From the NCBI GenBank assembly GCA_949825025.1, contig OX463780.1:19193480-19257479 (forward strand): 64,000 nucleotides of DNA. Reading direction: 5' to 3'. Position 1 is the stretch's first letter. Each line of letters starts with the position of its first letter. The notes under the pieces were generated by a model that was not told the DNA's origin, ran no database searches, and was given only the letters and a program-made list of their open reading frames with translations. Of this stretch, positions 31,501 through 55,595 are shown piece by piece. A program made the position numbers and the translations under genes. Source of the DNA: Siphlonurus alternatus (taxonomy: Eukaryota > Arthropoda > Insecta > Ephemeroptera > Siphlonuridae).

Positions 31501-34500
31501 GCTTGCATGCATTTTTTTATATTGAAAATGTAAGAGCATAATGAGTGAAACACGCACTTGATTCTAAACAAAGCCCGGCGTTCTGATTGGTTCCAGCTCA
31601 TCTCAGAAAACGTCACCGTCTTAATAGCTTGAGATTTTACTTCCAAGTTGGGGTGCTTTAAAATCTGTTTATCGATTTCAATCACGTGGCGTCATTGACG
31701 ATAATTTTTGGCTGAAGATTCAGTGACGTCATATAAGTATCAGTACAGTCTAACTAACACAAGGTTCCTTCCTATATTGAATTGAAATTTATTGATGTAT
31801 TTTGACTTCGTGTCCGCGGACCAAGTCATTCCTGATATTTTATTGTTAAAACAGTTATTGTTAAAACAGCTGTTTCTTTGTCTTGCTACATTATAGTGAA
31901 CTCCATGTTAAGTGAATTTATATATATAATATAAGCTATGGCATTTTTTTAAAAGATTGTGAGGATAGGAAGGTTACCCAAATATGGGTCCTATATATAC
32001 CTCCATGCCTTTTTGAGGCACAATTTTTTTTTGTCGACTATTGATTGATTTTTGAAGAAATTCAATTTAATTTACACATCATTGCCATTATTTATATTGG
32101 TCACATAAATATGCTCTCACTTCAGCATGCTGTTTTGTTTCTAAAAAACCTGAAAATTTTCCATAAATATAAGTTCATTGCTGTAATTTTCAGGTTTTTT
32201 AGAAACAAAACAGCATGCTGAAGTGAGAGCATATGTGACCAAATTGGAAATATAAACCGCATTTTCCGAGAACTCACCAAGTCCCAGCAGCCCCATGCCC
32301 AGCATGATGATTCCAGTGAAGAAACAAAGTAAGATGGCGTGCTCGGGGCCCAGGCCCTTCACTGTCTGGTAAGTCATGAGCGAGGCGATGGCCGTGGGGC
32401 CCATGGACACGTCCTTGCAGCTGCCGAACACGATGTACAGCAGGCTGCCAAAGAACGCTGAGTACAGGCCATACTGCAACATTACAGAAATTACTGTAAT
32501 ATCACTCACAAGTCATAAAAAAAGAAATCATGACCATGCATGCATGTTACATGTTATATTTATATTTTATTATTATTTTTTTAAAAAGATTATGCAAATG
32601 AGAATGTCGTAAATTAATTCTTACTTTTCATATTTTGAAATACATTAATAATAAATTATATATAAATAAATATATTGAATCCTGTCATAAATTATTAAAT
32701 CATAAAATTATTCTAATATATTCATTGTCTTTGTATTCATGTTTATTAAATTATATATTACAATCAGAAATATTTATAATGACATTGCTAGTTTATGTTT
32801 TGCACGCTTATCTGTAACCATGAATCATTATTATCTTTTATTATCTGGTTTGGACAAAGTACAGACAAAAAAGTGAGATAAAAAACACGTAACAATTATC
32901 AAATGCTTGTTTTTATGTATGGAATTTTGTTGATTTTGAGGTTAAGCTTCGTACTACAGTAAGCCCAGCTGGCTAACAAAAAGCGATTTTTAATCCCCAG
33001 TGGCATAGACGTTCAATTGTAAATGATAAAAGTAATCCAAATCCCTTCTTATCAGTGCTTGAAAAAAAAAAAAAACGCTTTATATGATATCTTATTATGT
33101 AATTTAAGTCACAAAAGAAAAAACACCGTAGAGCATGCAAATTGAAACTTGCATTAATTTTTTTTATATAATTTTATCAATAAAAGAAAATCTCTCATGA
33201 GAATTAACATGCATTAAAAAAATTCTTAACTTTTTTACGGTAATTTGAGTTTGAAAATAAAATTAAAACGTTTTTGTAGCTCAAGTCATTATTTTTTTTC
33301 ATACCACCGAACGCAGTATTGAGGGAAATGTCGTTTAGCTGTCTCAACAAAGCAGACAGGGAATGGACAGGGGGACGCAGGGAACATGTTCAAACTGTAT
33401 CTCACATCGGTAACTGTACCTGGGGCTCCAGGCCGGCGATGTTGGCGTACGCAAGGGCCTGAGGAATGACGGTAAGCCCCACCGTGATTCCGGCCACCAG
33501 GTCACCCACTCCGTCAGGTACCGAGTAGGTGGGCAGCCAGCGCAGCACGGGGACTCGCTTAAACAGAAGCTTGCGGGTGCAGCCTCTCCTCAGCTTGTCC
33601 TTTGTCTTGGGACCGAGCTTGGCCAGGGCCTCGCGGACCTCCTGGAGAGGTGACACGTGCTTCTTGGCATCCTCGTCCACCACTAGAACACCACGTCAAT
33701 CCAGAGATTTTATAGTGTAGAGATATAGAACGCTTATGGCCAAAATCGTACAAACATCACAGATCTTGAAGGAAGTGCGAGTACGAAAAAATGTGTTATT
33801 CCAAAGTTTCAACGCAGGGGCGTTTAGATGGCGTTGCAGTTGCAAGTTATAAGCATTTGGGGGTGTGCCGGTCGCCATCTGGACGCCCAAATAATAAGTT
33901 CTCATTTTCACTTCATCTAGACTTTTTCTTTCGTTTGTACGTTAAATGATAGGAAAAATATTTAACATGGGCGTTCGATCTCTTTACAATGTAAGCTCTT
34001 TGGTCAATCCAAGTTCTAGCTTTGTCTGATGTAAGAACGATGTAGTTTGAAGTCAGTTTATTAATGTTATGATTATAATAAGATCACCAGATGCAAAAGA
34101 AGATATTTGCAATAAAGCTTATAATATTTCAATGTGTATATGGATAAGGGTAAGGGAAATAGAAAATTCAATTTTTTCATGAATTTCACGGTCTCAATTA
34201 ATTGTCTTTTGTAGTTTTAGTTGATAATGATATTTTTGTACGTTTTGTTCCTTATTCCCCTTAAAGGAGGGGAACGGCTTCAACTTTTATATTTTTTAAT
34301 TTTGTGTTCATGCAGTGAATCATAGTGAATCATATGTCTGCACCAAAAAAAAAAAAAAACACCATCTTCCTCCTCTTTCCCAGACTTCCGGCTGTTGAAA
34401 GTTAAGACGTTCAAAAAAGTTGCGTCAATGACGTAATTTCGCGCCAAAGGGAAGCAGCCAATTGCGCGAGGCGTTTATAAAGCGTTCTAGAGAGACGCGC

Positions 34501-35196
34501 TGCGATTGGCTGCTTCCCTTTGGCGCAAAAATACGTCATTGACGCAACTTTTTTGAACGTCTTAACTTTCAACAGCCGGAAGTCTGGGAAAGAGGAGGAA
34601 GATGTTTTTTGGTTTTTTGTTTTTATTTTTGGTGAAGACATATGATTCACTGCATAAACAAAATTAAAAAAAAAAAATACAACAGTTGAAGCCGTTCTCC
34701 TTCTTTAAGAGGCGTAAGGAAATACCCATGCACCCAGTACCCCCTGCTCAATCTCTTATCACTGTGGCTTTACATGCTTATATTAATTATTTACTTATTA
34801 TTATAATCAGATGACCATCGACTCAAGCATTCATCAAACATTCTATGGCTTTTTTTTTTTTTTTTGAATGATTCGATTTCCGCAGTTTTTTTATAGCAGA
34901 GAACATCACCCAAACTTTTTTAAATCCATATTTTATATAGTCACTTCATATTTTGCTCTGATTTTCATTATAATGCTATAATGGTGTAATACTCGTCAGT
35001 CGTACAGATAAGACTATGGAATACCAGCAGATGTCTGTGATAAGCGGAGGTTGAACTCACGTATGAAGTCCGAGCTGCCCATGTGCTGTTTGTCCTCGGA
35101 CAAGTTCACGGCGGCCTCGAAGTGTGTGGGACTCGTGAGGTGCAGGGGGGCCTCGTGAGAGCCCTCTGCCGCGGACAAGCCGTTCGTGCCCGTCAT
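25550..35196 (-). CDS. SLC26A11-like: SLC26A11-like sulfate/anion transporter, gene B (11 coding exons, 650 aa)
   Basis: Second SLC26/SulP transporter, on the minus strand. Exons in coding order: 35196-35061, 33682-33420, 32473-32278, 30888-30668, 30323-30146, 29612-29445, 29065-28904, 28524-28384, 27736-27591, 26778-26457, 25569-25550; total 1953 nt in frame, all GT-AG. It has a 46-residue N-terminal tail ending S-S-D-F-I-L, a membrane domain with the signature P-Q-Y-G-L-Y-S-A-F, TM10 A-L-A-R (Arg about 423), and a STAS domain about residues 530-640. The loop before TM8 lacks the N-x-T sequon of A and C. The chosen ATG directly follows a splice acceptor (TGTTCCAG) and matches the M-T-G start of gene C. 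Convergent with gene A and in tandem with gene C. The family is firm; the substrate is inferred. Confidence 0.95.
25570..26456 (-). other. Gene B last intron
   Basis: GTAAGA to GATTACAG on the minus strand; AT-rich, nothing else recognised. Confidence 0.8.
26457..26778 (-). CDS. Gene B exon 10: whole STAS domain
   Basis: Acceptor CTTCCAG, donor GTAAGA. 322 nt, the same length as in gene C, with only six differences by eye. Encodes P-V-V-I-D-C-S-H-I-Y-G-A-D-F-T-A-A and N-Q-P-L-F-F-F-N-L-K-P-S. Gene A splits this region with an intron. Confidence 0.95.
27591..27736 (-). CDS. Gene B exon 9: TM13-TM14
   Basis: Acceptor TTACAG, donor GTGAGA; 146 nt. Encodes I-D-L-I-P-F, G-I-L-V-G-I-G-I-N and A-A-R-P-K-I-S-M-E. 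Confidence 0.95.
28384..28524 (-). CDS. Gene B exon 8: TM11-TM12
   Basis: Acceptor CTGCAG, donor GTGAGT; 141 nt. Encodes F-I-P-K-A-A-L-A-A-I-I and V-I-K-P-M-W-R-V-K. Confidence 0.95.
28904..29065 (-). CDS. Gene B exon 7: TM9-TM10
   Basis: Acceptor TGACAG, donor GTAAGC; 162 nt. Encodes A-S-Q-E-L-I-A-I-G and G-T-G-A-L-A-R-S-A-V-F-N. A Phe replaces the first Asn of the N-N pair found in A and C. Confidence 0.95.
29445..29612 (-). CDS. Gene B exon 6: loop and TM8
   Basis: Acceptor CCCCAG, donor GTACGT. Encodes P-P-G-L-P-E-F-K-P-P and L-E-D-I-S-V-C-K-A-F. No N-glycosylation sequon in the loop, in contrast to A and C. Confidence 0.95.
30146..30323 (-). CDS. Gene B exon 5: TM7 region
   Basis: Acceptor TCGACAG, donor GTGTGT (a weaker donor than elsewhere). 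178 nt as in A and C. Encodes V-L-W-L-V-S-V-T-R-N and P-F-K-L-I-G. Confidence 0.93.
30668..30888 (-). CDS. Gene B exon 4: TM5-TM6 region
   Basis: Acceptor CCTCAG, donor GTAAGT; 221 nt. Encodes G-F-L-I-D-F-V-S-G-P-V. Positions 30708-30877 match gene C 47262-47431 with one mismatch (see findings). Confidence 0.95.
30889..32277 (-). other. Gene B intron 3
   Basis: Between exons 3 and 4; contains the inverted repeat at 32092-32250, otherwise plain AT-rich sequence. Confidence 0.85.
32092..32250. mobile_element. Near-perfect inverted repeat in gene B intron 3
   Basis: Arms of about 65 bp, with GCTCTCACTTCAGCATGCTG on the left and its complement on the right, around a short AT-rich loop. It abuts gene B exon 3, about 30 bp downstream of its donor. 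MITE-like, single copy here. Confidence 0.7.
32278..32473 (-). CDS. Gene B exon 3: SulP signature, TM2-TM4
   Basis: Acceptor TTGCAG, donor GTGAGT; 196 nt as in gene C. Begins Y-G-L-Y-S-A-F-F-G-S, then F-G-S-C-K-D and G-P-T-A-I. This exon is fused to the preceding one in gene A. Confidence 0.95.
33420..33682 (-). CDS. Gene B exon 2: pre-TM1 segment and TM1
   Basis: Acceptor TTCTAG, donor GTACAG. Encodes V-D-E-D, the basic C-T-R-K-L-L-F-K-R segment, V-I-P-Q-A-L-A-Y and N-I-A-G-L-E-P-Q at the junction (phase 0). Confidence 0.95.
34254..34720. mobile_element. Large palindromic element in gene B intron 1
   Basis: Arms of about 200 bp pair almost throughout, for example GACTTCCGGCTGTTGAAAG with its complement and GGGAAGCAGCCAAT with ATTGGCTGCTTCCC. 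The centre is a short GC-rich hairpin. No transposase. Confidence 0.8.
35061..35196 (-). CDS. Gene B coding exon 1 (start codon)
   Basis: The ATG occupies 35196-35194, directly after acceptor TGTTCCAG. The exon encodes M-T-G-T-N-G and ends M-G-S-S-D-F-I plus one base at a GTGAGT donor, the same end as gene C. Hydrophilic cytosolic tail. Confidence 0.88.
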
Positions 35197-35287
35197 CTGG
35201 AACATCGCAGGGAATTAACACCTCGGAAAATGTACAATGTTACACTCGTTAGGGTGTTGTCATGCAGTCTATAAAAGAGAAGTGAAC

Positions 35288-35685
35288 TTAAGGTAGAGAT
35301 AACATTGATCAGCTGCTTTTTTTAGCTCCATTTGATTAACAAGTAAACATTACCAAATTCACAAAAATTCAGAAATTTTTTTGAGAGGCAGATATTAGTG
35401 CTTAAAAGCCATAGAAAAAGTTTTAATACAATTTAACGAGTCGATTTTTTTTAATTAAATTTTTAGTATATCTCTCCATGGAAAAGCCCTATGCTGAAAA
35501 CTAAAAAAAAATAATTAAAAAATAATCGGCTTGTTAAATTGGTTTGAAATTTTTTCTATGGCTTTTAGGCACTAATATATATGCCTTTCAAAAAAATTTC
35601 AGAATTTTTGTGAATTTGCTAAGGTTTAAACATGTTAATCAAATGGAGCTAAAAAAACAGCTGATCGACATTATCTCTACCTTAA
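35288..35685. mobile_element. Long inverted repeat in gene B 5' intron
   Basis: TTAAGGTAGAGATAA at the left end and TTATCTCTACCTTAA at the right. The arms include AGCTCCATTTGATTAACA and GAATTTTTGTGAATTTG. About 400 bp, non-coding. Confidence 0.75.
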
Positions 35686-35937
35686 CGTTTAACGTGTTTG
35701 AGTCTCTAAAAAATTAGCAATTGAATTGCATCTCTAACATTGAACTGCATCTCTCTCTGTAGTTTGAAGCTCTAACAAGCATGCTCGACTGAAATTCATG
35801 CTGTAACATACATGAGTACATCACCAATGGACAACAAGTACTTGCAATTTAGTAAATTTAAACTCATTAGGAAGGGTTATCGAGACTTTTTTACATTTCC
35901 GTAAATTACAACTTTACATTATATTATCTTTGTAATA

Positions 35938-36081
35938 TTGGGCGCGATTCACGAAGAAGTTATTATAGCCAGGTTACTAACCACGTTTAACTTGGTGGTT
36001 CAACACGTAAAACAGGTATAGTTAAACGTGGTTAAGCTAAACGTGATTAGAAACCTTACTTCTTCGTGAATCGCGCCCATT
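35938..36081. mobile_element. MITE family 2, copy in gene B 5' intron
   Basis: TTGGGCGCGATTCACGAAG at the left end, with its complement ending GCGCCCAT at the right. Contains CAACACGTAAAACAGGTA at the centre. Confidence 0.8.
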
Positions 36082-37561
36082 GTAATTTAGTTACTCTCAA
36101 ATTATGCATATATGTATTATACACTTATACGACTTAATTACGATACTATAATATCAATTAAGAAAATATGATTAATTTTGATAACAATCAATTTAGTGAT
36201 ACGCATGCACTTTTGAAATAAGATAACTTTATAATGAAGTAGCTACTATTATACAAATGATCGCAAGTGATTTTATGCATTCTGAGAGATATGAATGTCA
36301 TTGGAATTGATAAGCTAATGTCACGGAGTTAATTAACATGGAACTGTCAAATATTATAAACATTAAAAGGTTATTAAACAAATCTTTATTTGCAATTATT
36401 TTTATTCTCATAATCTCCGACTAATAATTATTTAATGTGAGTACTGTATAACACAGATGTTATTATAATATATTATCTTGTTATTTCATCGCACCTCATT
36501 TTTTCCATACACCAATAAAGTATAATGCTGATATCAAATTCTCTTTAATTGGATGGTCTGTACATTGTTATATAACAGCATCCGAAATCTATGGATCTTG
36601 CGATTGCAATCCCGATGTAATTTACCAAAAAGTTCAAGTTGTGATGTGGGGAATATATTATATTCTTTATTATATGATTATACCACGGTATGTTATGTAA
36701 GTGAAATTTATAAAGTAACCAATATCCACGAACGCACACTACAAAAGCAATTTATCCGTTAAACCTCTATTACACGACACAATTTTACATTCAATTTTTC
36801 CTTACAAGAAAATGTCATCTCAATACAAACAAATGAAGTTGACATTTTCTTGAAAGGAGAAATTGTATCATGTAATACCGGCTTCAGACACGTACTTATC
36901 AAGCACTTGAAGTGCTGAAATTCCAGTGCTTAAAGTAATTAAATGTAGAATTTTTACCGCTTAAAGAGAAAATTTTTCACTGTCAGCTTTTGAAACATCT
37001 CAAGTGATTGATAAGTGTCTGATTAAAAAAATAAAAATTAAAGTGAAAAGTGTTGAATTTCTAAAGCTTGAAAGTGCATCTGATAAAAAATAATAATAAA
37101 GTATGTCGTATCTAAAGCTTGAAGTATACAATTAATAACTTCATTTTTTGCAATGTATCTCGACTTGCCAAATATATTTGAAAATACCCTTCTATTATAA
37201 AGCGCAAATTTTGCGACGCGTTTTCATTCTCGAATTTGATTTGAATAAATTTTAATTTTGAGAATTATCATTAAATCATAAGCGTCTTGCACAAGAAAAC
37301 ACCATTAAGTAAATTAAATTTAATAAATTTGTATAAGTAAAAAGTTGCAGCATATATTATAATGCTTTATATATTTTATAAAAGATTTTTCATGCAATTT
37401 TTTCGTGCAACGAAGAAAAATTCACCTCTCATTCTAAACGGTGTTCTAAATTGTATTATTTACTTATAATTTTGCTGCCGTGGAATATAACATGGGATAA
37501 TTCGTAAAAAATTGTGAATTTAAGTAAGTGCAAGAGCAGCTAACTTTAATGGATAACATGC

Positions 37562-37815
37562 ATGATTTTTTTTTTATTGCAGAAATGAATAGAAGGCAAC
37601 AAATTATGTTACTCTGAATTTTTGTATTTATTTCAAAAAAAAAGTATTACTAAAAATTAATTCAAAACCCACTTCCCCTTTTATTAAGAAGTGACGATTA
37701 TTGATACCTCTCTCTGCACTTTCAATACATTTTTTAAAATAGTTTCGGGACTCTGAAAAATCTGGAAAAAAAAATCAGTTATTTGGTCCCCATTTTTCAC
37801 TTTTGCAATAAAATA
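37562..37815. mobile_element. Degraded relative of MITE family 1
   Basis: Keeps TTTTTTATTGCAGAAATG and TCTGAAAAATCTGGAAAAA blocks in the family order, but the ends and centre have decayed. Confidence 0.45.
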
Positions 37816-37993
37816 ATTTCATGCAGTTGTCCATTTTAATTATTTGTTTGTATCCAACAACTGTGAGTAAAATTCTAAATTGCCTTTTAAAAAAAATACA
37901 TTTAATTTACTGTCCTTAATTACCTCGAAATTTACACAAAAAATTACAATCAAACTATCAAAATTTATATATAATATTATTTTGTTTAGCTAT

Positions 37994-38140
37994 AATGGGA
38001 GCGATTCACGAAGCGTTTAGCTTAACCACGTTTAAGAGGTACTAGGCGGTTTAACACGTAAAAAAGGTATTGTTAATTAAACGTGGTTAAGCTAAACGTG
38101 GTTAGAAACCTGGCTAGCTGCTTCGTGAATCGAACCCATT
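37994..38140. mobile_element. MITE family 2, copy near gene B first exon
   Basis: AATGGGAGCGATTCACGAAG to CTTCGTGAATCGAACCCATT, flanked on both sides by TA/TATA, consistent with a TA target-site duplication. It lies about 110 bp downstream of the candidate first exon, in gene B orientation. Confidence 0.8.
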
Positions 38141-38252
38141 ATATTTTTAATTAAAAATGTATGTTTTTTTGTACAGCCATTTTTTTTTTTACCATCTTTT
38201 ACCGTCTTGAAATTTAATATTCTCGTGAATATTTGCAACAGTCTGTACTTAC

Positions 38253-38420
38253 GCTTGAGTCACGCGGTCACTAGCAAGGAAAGACACGTTCTCGACACGT
38301 CTGAAGCCCGACTACCACCCGCAACATCAGATAACCCCGCGTAATACCTCCGCCACCGACGACCTTAGAGCTCGATAACGCGCTTGAGTAAACTCCAGAT
38401 TATCTCGCGGAGCTGATACA
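38253..38420 (-). other. Candidate non-coding first exon of gene B
   Basis: A GC-rich island in AT-rich DNA, ending on the minus strand in CTCAAGC then a GTAAGT donor (38252-38247). It sits upstream of the acceptor directly before gene B's ATG. Gene C has a comparable island at 58044. The upper boundary is approximate and the transcription start is not identified. Confidence 0.45.
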
Positions 38421-40385
38421 AGCCAAATTGAATTGCTGTAAATATTGATAACCCCTTAAACGTTATCATATTTTAATTGTTGTATTTTAATGATATGCTA
38501 AAATATGCTAAAAAGAGAGGACGTTTCAGAATTTGTTGAGCTTATAGGAAACTATTTTAAGTCTAAATATAAATATAGTTTAAATAAATATAAATTACAT
38601 AATAACTCATTAATTGGGGGTATTCACAAAGCACTTTAACCGTTTAACTCCCACTTTAGCCTCAATTTTTGTCCCTGGCGCTAAACATGGTGCTAAACTA
38701 TAGGAGCTTAACATGGTTAGTCCCTATTTTAGCACTAGGGATAAAAATTGAGGCTAAATTAGGGGTTAAAGAGCTTTGTGAATGCCCCCCATTCTCTATA
38801 TTTTATTTATTTTTAATGATTCCAACATTTTGTTCTTAAATAATGAATATTTTTTAACTGAAGAATTTGGAAATTAATAAATATATATTATTATTTCATT
38901 TTTCATTTAATAAATTATTATATTAAATGTTATTTCACTGATTTAATGGTTTTTAAATTGCATAGAACCCTTTTATAAACAAAAACAACCAGTTAAAATA
39001 ATTATCATAATTATGGTTGCTTTAAATGAATTTATATTATTATTATTATAAATTTTAAATTGAATTGCTTCTATTTGTTTTATTTCGTCTACATCAGATG
39101 ACGTTTTGTTTATATTATTTGACCTAAATATTTAAAGCAAATATTTATGCCCTTCATGACATTTTTATCAAAAAGTACACAAAATTAAATAAAAACAAAA
39201 AATGTAAAGAAATCATGCATGCTTCAAGGTTTTAAGTACAATTTAACACTTTCATAGAGAAGGTAAAAATATAAATTATAAAACACGGATACAATATATG
39301 AAAAAATTTATTCTGGCTCTTCATTAAAGCCATCTCTTTCACACGTTGTTTTACAATCATATCACAGAGACTAAACAAGATATATGACTAATAATCTTTG
39401 CATTAATCTCAAACAAAATTTTATCACTAATAAAATCATATAATAACTTGGTGGAGATTCATTATATTATAATAGGTTCGTAAGTATATTTAATGGTATA
39501 CAGTTTTATACACAGAGAAAAAAAATACACCTGGATTTAGTATTAAAATTAAATTCATAAAGATGTAAAATGCCCATAATGTAAGTTATCCAATATCAAA
39601 AGATGAGATAACTCCGAATAATATATTCAAGTATAAAATCTGACTCTTTTCGAAAGCCAATAATATCCACGATTTAAAATCAATATCTGATTTTTCAGAT
39701 ATATTTTTCTTTCCGTGTATATACGAGATTTCTCAAAATTTATATTTTAAATATCAGATCAAAAACTTTACTTTAAAAATTATTATTTTTATTTACAAAA
39801 TATTTACATGTTTGCTTATAAATGACAGTTTCAACGTGTACACCACAAGGCGAAAGTTTCCCTTTTTTATATTCATTTTATAGAAATATAATGTAACTCC
39901 TACCATGTGCTTCTTGTAAATAAGTGCATGTGGAGAAACTCTTCAGTAAGGATGTACAGTATAGTAAAAACTGAATTATAAATGCAAACCTTCTTCGAAT
40001 GTTTTTTTTATGTTTTGAGAAAATTGATTTCAAATTTACATAATTATAAATTTAAATTAATTATGAATCAGTCAATTGATATGAAACCATTAATTAAACA
40101 TTTATTATAATAATATGTACAGGTACACTGTTTAAAATCTTTAGTATAAAATGTATTATGATTAATTATAATTACATTTTAATGCAAGAAAATTAAACTA
40201 AAATTGCATGAATTCGATAAACAATATATTATGACAATTGCAATTACATCTAATTTTAGAGATAAATAAACCCCCCTCCCTGGCCCATAGTAACTAATTA
40301 ATTTAATTGGTGACGATGATAATGAGATTCCCGTGCACGTGATTGGTGACTAGGGGGTCACGTGACTTCTGATGACGTCATGACG
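38421..40385. other. Intergenic region between genes B and C
   Basis: Promoter side of gene B and 3' UTR side of gene C. Holds MITE 38614-38792. No TATA box or poly(A) site can be singled out in the AT-rich background. Confidence 0.55.
38614..38792. mobile_element. Foldback MITE, family 3 (GGGGGTATTCACAAAGC ends)
   Basis: Left end TTGGGGGTATTCACAAAGC pairs with GCTTTGTGAATGCCCCCC at the right. Inner arms TTTAGCCTCAATTTTTGTCCC pair with their complement. No ORF. Confidence 0.75.
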
Positions 40386-53144
<12,759 letters not shown>

Positions 53145-53310
53145 CGCCTCGTCAGATCTGGAACACGTCAAGGAGAGACGTGAGATGGTGAATGAGTTAG
53201 GTGGGTCAATACTTCTCACCTAGTCACGTGAAAATTGTCAGGGGAAGAAACAAGAAAAAATATAAACCATATAATTATTATACCATGATGAAATGAGTGA
53301 TTTAATGCGG

Positions 53311-53311
53311 A

Positions 53312-53375
<64 letters not shown>
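53311..53375. repeat. (GA)n microsatellite
   Basis: About 65 bp of AG, about 155 bp upstream of gene C coding exon 1, in its 5' intron. Confidence 0.97.
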
Positions 53376-53377
<2 letters not shown>

Positions 53378-55266
53378 CTGATTATTTCGTAAAAATAAGA
53401 TAATATACTAGATTAGTTACATTAATATTATAATCAAAGTGAAATCAATTAAGGCTAAGCAACTAAAAATATTTAAACAGTCATTTCATACACCCAAAAT
53501 AATAAAATATTCTTATATAATTTTAAGTGACACAAAATACATGCTCTTGACAACGTGTATTATTGTAGTGTTTTGTTCTGTATTATAGCTTGGCTGCATG
53601 GTGACACAAAACAGTAAATAATAATAACATAGTGCTTGCAGCAAAACAATTTCATTGTTGCACATTTTAGTCACGGCGAGCAACAACGGTTCAGCTCTCA
53701 GACAGAGGCAATTTTAATTAAAACTTATTAAAGACTGTCGCCAATAAATATATATAATGACGCTATAATACTCCACAGTATGATTGAAACTGCATAATAA
53801 AAAATAATATCGAAAACACAATAAATTTATACTACTGTCAATAATTCAATTTTCCAATTCCTTTTTTTGAACTTTACAATTTAATGAATTTTCAAGTACT
53901 AAAAATAAAATGTTTTCAGAACTTTATCAAACATTGAATGACAGGTTTTTTTTTGCTAACATCATCTCGAATTATAATTAAGTGTAGGCGCATTAAAAAT
54001 ACAGTATAATCAATAACAAAATAATATATACTGTTCTGAACTTGTAGAAAGAAATTTGTGTTATAGGATTCAAAAAGAAGAAAACTAACTTAATTAATTT
54101 ATAGTAATCTCAACGACAGATATAGTGCATGAGAGAAGTGATTTCATATTCCTGGTTTTCAATTGTGGCAACCACAATATTTTTTTAACGCAAAAATTAT
54201 CATACCTTTTTGACTCACTTTGATACACAAAATATAAAAGTTTTAAATTAATTTCACTAGCTCTGACAAAACAAGAGGGGTTATTATTTCATTTCAACGT
54301 CAATACTGTTCACTTCTGCTATCCTGCAGTTGCAAATTTTCGGATGATATTCAACTGTACACATTGGTGACGCACGCAAAGCCTTGCTGCTACTGCCTTG
54401 CATGCACTAACAAAAAACACAGAGCGGCAGGCTTTATGCAGGCGGAGAGTTGCAGTTAGCGCGCCGCAGCGGCGGGACCACGCAATCACAGTGAATTGAC
54501 AGATGGCGTAATTAATGGAGCAGCGACGGAGTTCTAATTCGGAAGTTGCCTTGAGTTCAACGTGGGTAAGGATAGAGAATTAGGCCCTCAGAATCAAAAT
54601 AGCATAAAAGTCATTCAGGTAGAAGGTTGTTAATGTTGTTATCGATATAATATGAAAACAAGATGAAACTGCATGTGACCTTTCCTGAAAAGTGATTATA
54701 GTTATAGTTCGATCCTATAATTTATTAATACTATTATATATTAAGTACACTTTTAGTCTATATAAAATATATTGTAAGTGTATTCCTCGAGGTGTGACCG
54801 TCTTTCCGACCATTCTAGCCGAGGTTTCCATGGTTTCCATGGCTCAAATATGATAAGTTCTTGGACAGGATAGAAAAAAGAGAGATGGTGACTGGATTTG
54901 TCAAAATTGTAAGAAATAGTGATAAGACAATTTCATAATATGGAACAACATTTTTATTTGATATATAAAACCATAAATAATAAAATTAATATATCTGGGT
55001 GCACACCAACCTAATCCAAGCTCTATAAAACAAATATTGTTGAAACTTATATAATAATATAGCTAATCATTTTATTGCTATATTCATTAAAAAAATGATT
55101 TCTTTCAAAGTTAAATATTAATACTTAACGGAATAATTAATTATTTTGCTGAGTTTTTGTAAACACAATATTATATAGTAAGTAAGCGCTGAGATTTTAG
55201 CCTTGAACCAAAGTTAATCCTAGACATATAGACATATTTATTGAAATATTACTTATATGCTTCATT

Positions 55267-55595
55267 AATGGAGTACCGACCTCAATTTTTTTTATTGCAT
55301 TTATAAATGGATAGAAGGTGCACAGTTATGCTACCCTGATTTTTTTCAGATTTGTTTGAACCCGGGAAGTATTTTTAAAAAATAATTGAAAGTCCTTTTT
55401 GTGACGTCACGAGGCGGCAAGTCCTATCTTTTTCTTAAGGAGCGGCGTCTCGTGACGTCACAAAAAGAACTTTCAATATTTTTATAAAAATAGTTCCCGG
55501 CCGGTATGTAAAAAATCTGAATAAAATCAGAGGAGCAACTTTTTGCACCCTCTATCCATTTCTGCAATAAAAAAAATTGAGGTCGATACTCCATT
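55267..55595. mobile_element. Foldback MITE, family 1, in gene C 5' intron
   Basis: Ends AATGGAGTACC and GGTCGATACTCCATT; inner arms hold TTGTGACGTCACGAGGCGGC and its mate. Non-coding. Confidence 0.8.
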
